Shown one piece after another: positions 13,780 through 20,158 of a stretch of 20,158 nucleotides of DNA; positions within the stretch are counted from its first letter, which is position 1, and the number at the start of each line of letters is the position of its first letter. The notes beneath the pieces were generated by a model. That model made no database searches, was not told the origin of the DNA, and saw nothing but the letters and a program-made list of their open reading frames with translations. The stretch comes from a virus: the IMG/VR virus record IMGVR_UViG_3300028025_000367, positions 1 to 20,158 of that record; one strand, 5' to 3'. Both the position numbers and the translations under genes were made by a program.

Positions 13780-15099
13780 TTAGAAGGTTGGGGTGATCAA
13801 TCCAGTTCCGCCAACGAGTGCGAAAGCGTTTGGATAACGGTTAGCAGTAAATGCACTGTAGCCGTACACGATCATCTGAACATCAAGTTCAGCACCCTTT
13901 GGTTGCTCAAAGCGCAACATCATTGGCGAACCATCACCTGTTTCCCACAGGTGTGCTTCTTGCGTGTTACCAATGATGATGACATCTTCGTTGCCACCAA
14001 CACCGTTGGTTGTGGTCACATTGGCATCGGTAATTACAGGGAGACCTGCAATCGTGTAGCCAGAGTTTCCGTACACAACTGATCCGTTGCCAACACCGAC
14101 AGCGTTGAATGAACCGTTGCCAACTGGAACAGCCAATGGGCGGTTCGTGGTGTCAAGCGCTGCAAGGATATAAGCCAAGCGGCGTGGGTGCATCAGGATG
14201 AAGTTTGGTCCACCGAAGTAGTTGGTCTGAATGCGCTGTACAGCATCCAAAAGTTTCGGATACAACTCAGGAACAGTTGGCGATGCATCTGTGTAGGTGA
14301 CTACCTGCGAGATGGTGTTCATCAATGATGTTGCACTGGTCGTTACGAACAACGAATCCAAGTTGGTGTTGTATGCAGAAACGAGATCTGCCATCACCAA
14401 TGAATCAATTCCCGTACCACGCTCAAGAGCCTGACGGCTTACATTCTGCTGACCAGCAACAGTGACTACGGAAACATCTAGTTTCGTGTCATCCATGTTG
14501 GTTTCGGAGACTGCTGCGCCTTCAGTTTGTACTGCGGTGCTTGATCCAGTTGTTACCTTGCTGATGCTGATAACTAGACCCGAATCAGGAAGTTGATGCT
14601 TACGAGCAACATCCAAGAACGGGCGACCTGCACGAGCAAACGGTGCTGCCAAGTCAGTAAGGAATTGTGGAACAACGAGACCAGCAAAGTTTGCACTGGT
14701 CACATCACGGCGCTCAATTTTTTCCTCTTGCATGTGGCGTGCGAGACGCTCCTTTGCAGAGAAGTCATTGTTGAACTGTGCAGCGTAAGCGTCAGCAACG
14801 AACGAAACTTCAGCCTGTGGGCTGTAGGTGCGTGCTTCTGACTTAACTACTGCTGGTGATGCAACTGCATCAAACTTCTTTTCTTTGCGAAGTTCTGCAG
14901 CCTGAGCCGAACGCTTTTCAAGTTCGCTATGGGTTGCAATTTGTTCGTCAAGTGAACGCACTTCGTCAAGTGCTGAAGCGATTTCAGCATCTTGTTCTGC
15001 AGTAAGTTCACGAGCCTCAGCCTGTGCTGCTTCAACGATTGCTTCTGCTTTTGCAAGTGAAGCGTCACGCTTTTCAATAAGGGATTTGCTAAATGACAT
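13780..15099 (-). CDS. Major capsid protein, HK97 fold, with N-terminal delta domain
   Basis: The 439-residue protein has residues 1-75 as a charged coiled coil (AQAEARELTAEQDAEIASAL, DEQIATHSELEKRSAQAAEL), the scaffold-like delta domain that the prohead protease removes. A linker of about 75-135 follows. The HK97-fold body includes VVPQFLTDLAAPFARAGRPF, GGPNFILMHPRRLAYILAAL and VPVGNGSFNAVGVGNGSVVY. The start has a strong GGAGG site four or five bases upstream. The upstream gene is the matching protease. After removal of the delta domain the mature chain should be about 300-330 residues and form the icosahedral shell. The mRNA leader contains a complement of the ribosome binding site, and a terminator follows the gene. 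Confidence 0.96.
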   Translation of the reverse strand: MSFSKSLIEKRDASLAKAEAIVEAAQAEARELTAEQDAEIASALDEVRSLDEQIATHSELEKRSAQAAELRKEKKFDAVASPAVVKSEARTYSPQAEVSFVADAYAAQFNNDFSAKERLARHMQEEKIERRDVTSANFAGLVVPQFLTDLAAPFARAGRPFLDVARKHQLPDSGLVISISKVTTGSSTAVQTEGAAVSETNMDDTKLDVSVVTVAGQQNVSRQALERGTGIDSLVMADLVSAYNTNLDSLFVTTSATSLMNTISQVVTYTDASPTVPELYPKLLDAVQRIQTNYFGGPNFILMHPRRLAYILAALDTTNRPLAVPVGNGSFNAVGVGNGSVVYGNSGYTIAGLPVITDANVTTTNGVGGNEDVIIIGNTQEAHLWETGDGSPMMLRFEQPKGAELDVQMIVYGYSAFTANRYPNAFALVGGTGLITPTF

Positions 15100-15100
15100 A

Positions 15101-15157
15101 TGACCTCCAAGATCATCTGATTATGTGTGTGTATTTCCTTTCAGTGTTAGGAGGTCA
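15101..15157 (-). promoter_or_regulatory. Capsid mRNA leader: Shine-Dalgarno and its upstream complement
   Basis: The minus-strand leader has TGACCTCC (15157-15150) and, 41 bases later, GGAGGTCA (15108-15101), which contains the capsid ribosome binding site just before ATG 15099-15097. The two 8-mers are perfect complements. The upstream copy mimics the 16S anti-Shine-Dalgarno sequence. A competing short hairpin (GTTAG and CTAAC around the upstream copy) is also possible. This is a candidate translational control element for the capsid gene. Confidence 0.45.
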
Positions 15158-15178
15158 GTGACTAACTAAGTCGGCTGT

Positions 15179-15775
15179 CTAACGGCTGCGAAGTTTCTGC
15201 AATGCGACCTGATTTTTTCTCAGGCTCAAAGTAGAAACTGGTGCAACGATAACAGGCTCATTTCGTTTGCGCAACTCTGCAACGGTCTGCTCATATGCAG
15301 GGAAGGTAACTACGCTCACATCAAACAGTTGAACCTCACGCAATTCACGAACCGAACGGTCACTATTCCAGTTGTCCTTGACAGTTCTAAATGCGAAACT
15401 CATCTGCGATAGATCTCCACGCTTCATTGCTGACATGATTCGTGCTGCATCAGGATTCATTGGATCTAGTTCAGCCTCAATACGCAAGCCTCGCTCGTCC
15501 TCCTCAAGTGCAAGAGTGCCAGACTTAGAGCGTGCCAACGGTACACCTTCATGATCAATCAACAGGCGCACATCTGCACCATCGTTCAAAGTTTTTGAGA
15601 ACGCACCACGCTTAACAAACTCAGTGAACCCCATGTACTCTGACGGAGAATCCCAGACGGCTGCATAACCAACAATGGTTTTGCCTTCATTCTCTGCACG
15701 AACTTCAAGATTAGAATACGCAATGCTGCGCTTCTCATCCACTTCTGTTGCTATCCATTGCACGAGTTCGCTCAT
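15179..15775 (-). CDS. Prohead protease, HK97 type (S78-like)
   Basis: The 198-residue protein has the HK97 prohead protease layout: an N-terminal strand (IVGYAAVWDSPSEYMGFTEF), the FVKRGAFSKTL segment, VRLLIDHEG with the likely catalytic His75, LDPMNPDAARIMSAMKRGDL, and MSFAF with the likely catalytic Ser126. LFDVSVVTFPAYEQT follows, as in the family. It cuts the delta domain from capsid subunits and other head proteins before DNA packaging. The start has AAGGTGG five bases upstream. The gene lies immediately upstream of the capsid gene. The C-terminal 40 residues are basic and variable and may be self-cleaved. Confidence 0.93.
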   Translation of the reverse strand: MSELVQWIATEVDEKRSIAYSNLEVRAENEGKTIVGYAAVWDSPSEYMGFTEFVKRGAFSKTLNDGADVRLLIDHEGVPLARSKSGTLALEEDERGLRIEAELDPMNPDAARIMSAMKRGDLSQMSFAFRTVKDNWNSDRSVRELREVQLFDVSVVTFPAYEQTVAELRKRNEPVIVAPVSTLSLRKNQVALQKLRSR

Positions 15776-15816
15776 AGTTCCACCTTACTTGTCTTATATA
15801 AATCTTGCCACAGATG

Positions 15817-17106
15817 CTACTCGTTGTCCTCTGAATACTTTGGGTGATCAGAGTTCAGCAAATCATTGTCTTGCACATAGTTAGCGTTCTCTGGTTTCCC
15901 ATTCTTAGAGAGATATAGAAACGCATTGACTCTTGCCATAGCCCATTGCCCTCTAGTCATGTTAGGTCGGTGAGAAGTAGAGAACGCACCTGCACCACGC
16001 CTATAAACGGCACGCAAAGCGGGTACACGAACCTTTGTCCAACTAGGGCGATCATCATCAGACATTTCTTTGTTGTGTTCATCAGCCTTTGTCTGTAATG
16101 CTTTCTCAGTAGATTCACCTAGATTTATGCCTGAGCCAGTATCGGCTGCTGATCCTTGAGGATTCTTTTCGCTACCGAATATTTGATCCTTCGGTGGTGC
16201 TGCTGCTCTTTCCTCATCCAGTCTCTCAACAATGCGATATGCATAATCTTGGGCACGGCGTGCTGAAGCCTTACTAGCACCACCACCCCAGAGCAGCATT
16301 GCGACAAGACCTGCAGTGATTTCATCACCCTGCACCGCATCCAGATCATCAATATGTCTGGCGATCCACGCACCGATCTTGCGCCACTTCGCTTCGGTCA
16401 CTTCACCTGCAGCCATTTTCCTTGCATCCTCAACAGTCTGAGGAACTAGACCATCGCCAGACAAACCTTGCTCATGTAAAGCAAGACCACGCTTCGCTGA
16501 TGCTCTCATAAATGCTGGTGCAGAAAGATCAATCGCACGAAACTCTGATTCCTCGTACTCCTCCTCTGGTTCAATCATCGGTGCAGAATCCTCTGATTTG
16601 ATTCCGAGTAGTTCCTCATTGATTATCCAGAGTTTGCAAATACCGTTAGGTGCTATGCGACCTTCAACGATTTCACAAATCTGACCGCCTTCATAGAAAA
16701 CGCAGTTGCCACAGATCAGACCGCTATCTGTGAATGGTGATTTTGCAACATAGTGCGCACCATTAGCACCATCGCCTTGATTAAATATCCCGAACTGTTC
16801 AACGACTTCCTCATAGAACTCATACATTGCAAACTGTCTGCCGTTCAATCCTTTTTCGTCCATGTCCGATAAGCCTTCAAGCATTTCATCGGTGTCGTCC
16901 TCTAATTGAACTTCCACAAGTTGTCTTTGGTTTCCAACTTCTCCTGCTGGTTCCATTCCTTCAGCAAGAGACTGTGCGACCATACGATCTATTGCGTCTT
17001 GTTTTGTGGTGTAGCACTCAAGAGTTGTTGCAGATCCATCCGACTCAATCTTTACTGCAGCCCAATTAGAGCAGTCGGATTGGTTTGCTGATATTCCGTA
17101 GGGCAT
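15817..17106 (-). CDS. Multidomain head-region protein with four-cysteine cluster
   Basis: The 429-residue protein lies between portal and protease genes. Parts seen: residues 1-50, a small domain with Cys12 and Cys31 (MPYGISANQSDC, LECYTTKQDAIDRMVA), of a type often found attached to actinophage head proteins; residues 130-160, CGNC..C..C (Cys132, 135, 144, 157) near GRIAPNGICKLW, similar to a high-potential iron-sulphur or zinc fold; residues 205-300, a helical domain (KRGLALHEQGLSGDGLVPQT, then ALLWGGGASKASARRA-like); residues 355-420, VPALRAVYRRGAGAFSTSHR and RGQWAMARVNAFLYLSKNGK. No catalytic motif is recognised. A capsid assembly or packaging-linked role is inferred from position. ATG is two bases after the preceding stop. 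Confidence 0.8.
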   Translation of the reverse strand: MPYGISANQSDCSNWAAVKIESDGSATTLECYTTKQDAIDRMVAQSLAEGMEPAGEVGNQRQLVEVQLEDDTDEMLEGLSDMDEKGLNGRQFAMYEFYEEVVEQFGIFNQGDGANGAHYVAKSPFTDSGLICGNCVFYEGGQICEIVEGRIAPNGICKLWIINEELLGIKSEDSAPMIEPEEEYEESEFRAIDLSAPAFMRASAKRGLALHEQGLSGDGLVPQTVEDARKMAAGEVTEAKWRKIGAWIARHIDDLDAVQGDEITAGLVAMLLWGGGASKASARRAQDYAYRIVERLDEERAAAPPKDQIFGSEKNPQGSAADTGSGINLGESTEKALQTKADEHNKEMSDDDRPSWTKVRVPALRAVYRRGAGAFSTSHRPNMTRGQWAMARVNAFLYLSKNGKPENANYVQDNDLLNSDHPKYSEDNE

Positions 17107-17108
17107 GA

Positions 17109-17372
17109 TTAGTCCGAGTCAATCGTGATGATACGCACGACTTCGGTTTCTGCTACTGCACAGATAGCCCACAAACCATCGCCTGCAGGAAGTCCACCCT
17201 CAAGTGGTGCAGTGTGTTTCACGATAGGGAAACCTTGTGCTGCAGTCACATTCGGACCACCGATATAAACAGTTTTGTTGCCCTCAATTTGTAAATAAAC
17301 GGGTCTGTTCAAGTCATCTCTTGGAACAAGTTGGACAACGGTATCTGTGACTGTAACTTTGTACGCTTTCAT
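17109..17372 (-). CDS. Small beta-rich protein between portal and head-region protein
   Basis: The 87-residue protein is mostly alternating hydrophobic residues typical of strands (MKAYKVTVTDTVVQLVPRDD, VYLQIEGNKTVYIGGPNVTA, GLWAICAVAETEVVRIITID) with Gly/Pro turns. It has no signal peptide or membrane segment. Its ATG has AGAGG about six bases upstream. The sequence resembles small head-decoration or fibre-type modules found near portal genes of aquatic phages, but a specific family is not recognised. A virion protein is the most likely role. Confidence 0.75.
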   Translation of the reverse strand: MKAYKVTVTDTVVQLVPRDDLNRPVYLQIEGNKTVYIGGPNVTAAQGFPIVKHTAPLEGGLPAGDGLWAICAVAETEVVRIITIDSD

Positions 17373-17375
17373 GAA

Positions 17376-18572
17376 TTACCTCTTAGGTGGTTCTGCATCT
17401 GTTCCGAGTGTTGGCATATCTCCACCCTCAACACCTGCGACAACTGTTCCAGCAACACCAAGAACAAACTGATCGCCACCTTCATACGGTTCACGGTTCT
17501 CAATCTCACGAGCCTCATTAGGTGTCATAGTTCCAGACATGATCTGCTTCTGCTGTGCATTGACACGAGTCATCAGATCAGCACGCAGGAACTCCTCTGG
17601 ATTAAAACGAACAGACTGCAACGGTGGCAACATTTCACTGAGCGCAGATTCCAGACGGCGAACCCATCCGAGCAATGTGTACTTGAAAAATGCTGAACCT
17701 AATGCCTCAATGTTTTGATATGTCTGTGAATCTCCACCCGTTCCAAGAATTAGATGCAATGGGATTCGGTACACACGAGCAATGTCACGGATGATTGATT
17801 CTTTATGTTCCAGCATCTGCATATCTGCTGCACTCGTTGTGATGCTTCTCCACTTCAGACCACCCTGCAATACGGCAGGCTTGCGATGCTTGTAATGAGA
17901 TTCAACCCAGTTGTCACGGATCTGTCGTGCTTGTTCAATCGTTAGTGACGAGTCGGTTTCTAATACTGATGATGGGGTTGCACCTTCACCATAGAACTGT
18001 GCGAGGAAACGATCCATCGCAAGACCCATGCCGACAGTGTTGCGCATAGTTTCCAGTGGGCTGATGCCACGCAACTGGTTAGGCAGAATCGCCCAATGAA
18101 TTGCACGAACATCCTTACTGCTGTACTGAACTTTCCCCAGATCATAAATCATTTCGCCTGTATCGATAATCGCTATTCCTTTGACAGCGTGGGGATGAAT
18201 GTTTCGCATCTCAACGGGAAGTCCGTCTGCTCCTCTTGGTGCATAAATGTAGGCGTTGCCATGTAGCGCAAGAGTAAGCATTGTTTGATGCACGAACTCA
18301 AACATATTCTGGTGGTCGTTGGGTTGCTCAAAGACAGAAGGTGTTGGGAGTCGTACAAGTCTGTCTGCCTTTTTCTCTACCAATTCAACTGGCATCGCTG
18401 CGATGGAATCAGCAAGGATAGTGACTGAAGCGAGTACTGCGCTATGTGCAACGGCTGTTATCTCTGTAACAATTTCACCTGACCAGTTGTTAAACAACGG
18501 GCGAGCAGTTATCTGATACGGGTCAATGCTTGTTGGCAGTGCTCGCTGTTCAGATTTTTTCCACAAACTCAT
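17376..18572 (-). CDS. Portal protein, HK97 type
   Basis: The 398-residue protein shows HK97 portal family features. An N-terminal segment (VLASVTILADSIAAMPVELV) leads into HGNAYIYAPRGADGLPVEMR and VRAIHWAILPNQLRGISPLE. The clip/stem region includes FLAQFYGEGATPSSVLETDS and ARVYRIPLHLILGTGGDSQT, and the C-terminal TPNEAREIENREPYEGGDQF is a hallmark (MTPNEAREIENREP). It forms the ring at the head vertex through which DNA is packaged. The ATG overlaps the small membrane gene stop by ATGA. The terminase gene is one gene upstream. The C-terminus is Gly/Thr/Pro-rich and likely disordered. Confidence 0.95.
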   Translation of the reverse strand: MSLWKKSEQRALPTSIDPYQITARPLFNNWSGEIVTEITAVAHSAVLASVTILADSIAAMPVELVEKKADRLVRLPTPSVFEQPNDHQNMFEFVHQTMLTLALHGNAYIYAPRGADGLPVEMRNIHPHAVKGIAIIDTGEMIYDLGKVQYSSKDVRAIHWAILPNQLRGISPLETMRNTVGMGLAMDRFLAQFYGEGATPSSVLETDSSLTIEQARQIRDNWVESHYKHRKPAVLQGGLKWRSITTSAADMQMLEHKESIIRDIARVYRIPLHLILGTGGDSQTYQNIEALGSAFFKYTLLGWVRRLESALSEMLPPLQSVRFNPEEFLRADLMTRVNAQQKQIMSGTMTPNEAREIENREPYEGGDQFVLGVAGTVVAGVEGGDMPTLGTDAEPPKR

Positions 18573-18712
18573 GCTGCCAAGCCTCCACCAATTACCAAGA
18601 GAACACCGAGAACAATAACACTGATCGGAACACTAAACGAGGCGATACCGACAACGATACAAATAGCACCGACTAATTCAACTGCTGTAGTAATTACTTC
18701 TCTAAGTTTCAT
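18569..18712 (-). CDS. 47-residue two-helix membrane protein
   Basis: The product MKLREVITTAVELVGAICIV continues with IASFSVPISVIVLGVLLVIG and ends GGLAA. It has two closely spaced hydrophobic helices and almost no charged residues after the first six. The ATG at 18712 overlaps the terminase TGA (ATGA), and its stop overlaps the portal ATG (ATGA), so it is a translationally coupled member of the operon. An alternative ATG two codons earlier (18718) and a frame open further upstream are less likely. A membrane hairpin between terminase and portal genes recurs in some actinophages with no function assigned. It may anchor the packaging machinery or act in lysis or exclusion. Confidence 0.72.
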   Translation of the reverse strand: MKLREVITTAVELVGAICIVVGIASFSVPISVIVLGVLLVIGGGLAA

Positions 18713-20158
18713 GACCATATATCCAATACTGAAGGGGTGGGTTCGTCTGGGGGTTTTCTTGTTGCACGATCTAATGCCATAACCATAGCGATGCACGAGT
18801 CTATCTTTCTCCTTGACTTTCCTTTGGAAAGTGTCCAGCCTTTGTCACTCATTCGTTGCGCTGCAGATAAAACCTGATCCGTGAAGGTTGGTGATCCATC
18901 ATGGGCGATCTTTTTGGCAACGATCATTTCGTAGGCATTACCGCACGCAGGAATCATTCGGGCTGCAGACTGTGAGAAGGTTACGAGGTTCATCCCTTCA
19001 TCTGATAGTGCTTCGGCTGATCTCTCAAAGAACGCAGGGTCGTACACAAACTCCCGAACCTCATAAGTGTTGTGGATCTCTCGTAGGTACGCTTCCACTC
19101 CAGCGATGTCAATTCCATCTACTTCTGGATTCCAGATCTTTGCCCTAACGACACACCTTTCACCTTGAGGTTGTGCGATACAGATTCCGATGGTGTCACG
19201 CTTCAACGCCATGTCAATTCCGACCCATACAGGCAGTTCGGTGTCTAGTTGTATTTGAGGTGCAACGCACTGAGCCCATGCACCCTCTGGTAGCCAAGAC
19301 TCCTGAGAACGAACCCACTGATTCAACCTCCAACGGCGAACAGATGTTTCGCTGGACTGTTTAACGGCTGCATCAAAATCCTCGTGCGATAACAAACCTT
19401 CAGCGAGGTTCGGGTTAGCAATGAGTCTTGCCTTCTTGTTATTCAGATCACAGTCGGCTGGTGCTTCCCACCAATAGAACCCGAACGACTCATCATCCAC
19501 TTCACCTGCAGCAACTTGTTTGCCGTACTGGTACATCTGACCTGCAGGAGAATCCAAATCGTACCCTGCTGTAGTGATGCTGATGCTGATTGGTTCAATA
19601 CGGTTGCCTGAACCCAACTGCATCTGATCCAGTAGATCACTGTTGGACTGTCCCCAGATTTCATCTATAAGCGAAACGGATGGGTTTAGTCCAGCCAACC
19701 CTTTGACCTCACTAGAGAGAACACGGAACACTGAACCGAATCGTGGCATCTCAATAGCGTCACGATAAATCTTTGCCTCACTATTCAACAACGGGCTGTT
19801 CTGAATCTGTTGTTTCGCTTCGTTGAAAATAATTCTTGCCTGCTGACGGTCATTAGCGACTGCATATATTTCCCCACCTGCCTCGCCAGCGATCATGGAA
19901 TACACACCGAGCGCACTCATCATCAATGACTTGCCGTTCTTTCTAGGCAGACCAACTAGCGCACGGCGGTATCTCAAACGCATCGTGGTGTCATTGCGTT
20001 CCAGTAGTCCACGCATCAGCCACTTCTGCCAGTCGGTGAACTCTAAAGGAAGTCCAGCCTTGAAACCTTTAAGCACTTGGAAGTGTGCCTCAGCGAACTC
20101 AATGAGTTCATCGCCGTCTGTTGTTTTATATTTTCTTGGGGTATAGAAGGCTGGTTGC
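18709..20158 (-). CDS. terL: Terminase large subunit (5' end beyond window)
   Basis: The frame is open to the right edge, so the visible 482 residues are a C-terminal fragment of a slightly longer protein. Motifs in the fragment: Walker A-like GLPRKNGKS (about residues 69-77), Walker B SLIDE (about 163-166), the SISITTAGYD coupling motif, and RNase H-like nuclease aspartates in VGIDMALKRDT (about 315), FVYDPAFF (about 373) and RKIDSCIAMV (about 453). It is the ATPase and nuclease that cuts and packages genome DNA through the portal. A GTG at 20076 is in frame, but residues before it (FYTPRKYKTTDGDELIEFAE) fit the family N-terminus, so the true start lies outside the window. Confidence 0.96.
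   Translation of the reverse strand, partial: QPAFYTPRKYKTTDGDELIEFAEAHFQVLKGFKAGLPLEFTDWQKWLMRGLLERNDTTMRLRYRRALVGLPRKNGKSLMMSALGVYSMIAGEAGGEIYAVANDRQQARIIFNEAKQQIQNSPLLNSEAKIYRDAIEMPRFGSVFRVLSSEVKGLAGLNPSVSLIDEIWGQSNSDLLDQMQLGSGNRIEPISISITTAGYDLDSPAGQMYQYGKQVAAGEVDDESFGFYWWEAPADCDLNNKKARLIANPNLAEGLLSHEDFDAAVKQSSETSVRRWRLNQWVRSQESWLPEGAWAQCVAPQIQLDTELPVWVGIDMALKRDTIGICIAQPQGERCVVRAKIWNPEVDGIDIAGVEAYLREIHNTYEVREFVYDPAFFERSAEALSDEGMNLVTFSQSAARMIPACGNAYEMIVAKKIAHDGSPTFTDQVLSAAQRMSDKGWTLSKGKSRRKIDSCIAMVMALDRATRKPPDEPTPSVLDIWS

Noticed and set aside
18569-18796. A 75-residue form of the small membrane protein starting at 18796
   Set aside because: The extra residues lie inside the terminase gene and are basic and unrelated to the membrane hairpin; ATG 18712 overlaps the terminase stop as in neighbouring junctions.
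1-20158. tRNA genes, CRISPR arrays, insertion sequences, integrase or attachment sites
   Set aside because: I looked for cloverleaf-like segments, regularly spaced repeats and transposase or recombinase motifs and found none; the only sizeable gap (129-367) holds stem-loops.

Overview
The window is a contiguous block of structural, lysis and end-of-operon genes from a tailed double-stranded DNA bacteriophage (or prophage) of siphovirus type. Every supported gene lies on the minus strand, so the map reads from right (20158) to left (1). Gene families, moderate-to-low GC and the Ser/Thr-rich extracytoplasmic protein suggest a phage of an uncultured, moderate-GC actinobacterium, probably aquatic. 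That host guess is inference: no host marker gene, tRNA, integrase or attachment site is visible.

Layout in transcription order. Packaging and head: terminase large subunit (18709-20158, cut by the window edge), a 47-residue two-helix membrane protein (18569-18712), HK97-type portal (17376-18572), a small beta-rich protein (17109-17372), a 429-residue multidomain head-region protein with a four-cysteine cluster (15817-17106), HK97-type prohead protease (15179-15775) and major capsid protein with N-terminal delta domain (13780-15099). A strong hairpin plus U-tract terminator follows the capsid gene (13707-13751). Connector and tail: a short coiled-coil protein, head-tail adaptor, tail-terminator-like protein, a 56-residue small protein, major tail protein, the tail assembly chaperone pair with a CCCAAAA -1 frameshift site (11597-11603), a gp10-like protein, an 827-residue tape measure protein, a minor tail protein, two small tail-tip-associated proteins, two tandem glycine-rich adhesin-like proteins and a 118-residue protein.

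Lysis region and end of operon: a secreted PA14-like protein with a long Ser/Thr/Pro linker (3077-4444), two small membrane proteins (56 and 86 residues), an M15-type endolysin, a third membrane protein with a coiled coil, a small helix-turn-helix-like protein, a calcineurin-like metallophosphoesterase and an 88-residue protein. These genes are tightly packed, mostly with 1-4 base start/stop overlaps, consistent with one long late operon. The operon ends in a 239-base intergenic region (129-367) with three stem-loops, two of which share an 8-base element. Beyond it a zinc-ribbon gene with a strong ribosome binding site begins and runs off the left edge.

The signals most worth following are the complete -1 frameshift arrangement, the anti-Shine-Dalgarno segment in the capsid leader, the shared element in the terminator region, the secreted PA14-like protein inside the late operon, and the cysteine cluster in the head-region protein. 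Three small genes (2910-3080, 12294-12464, 18569-18712) and the frameshifted extension are easily missed by length-filtered gene calling.
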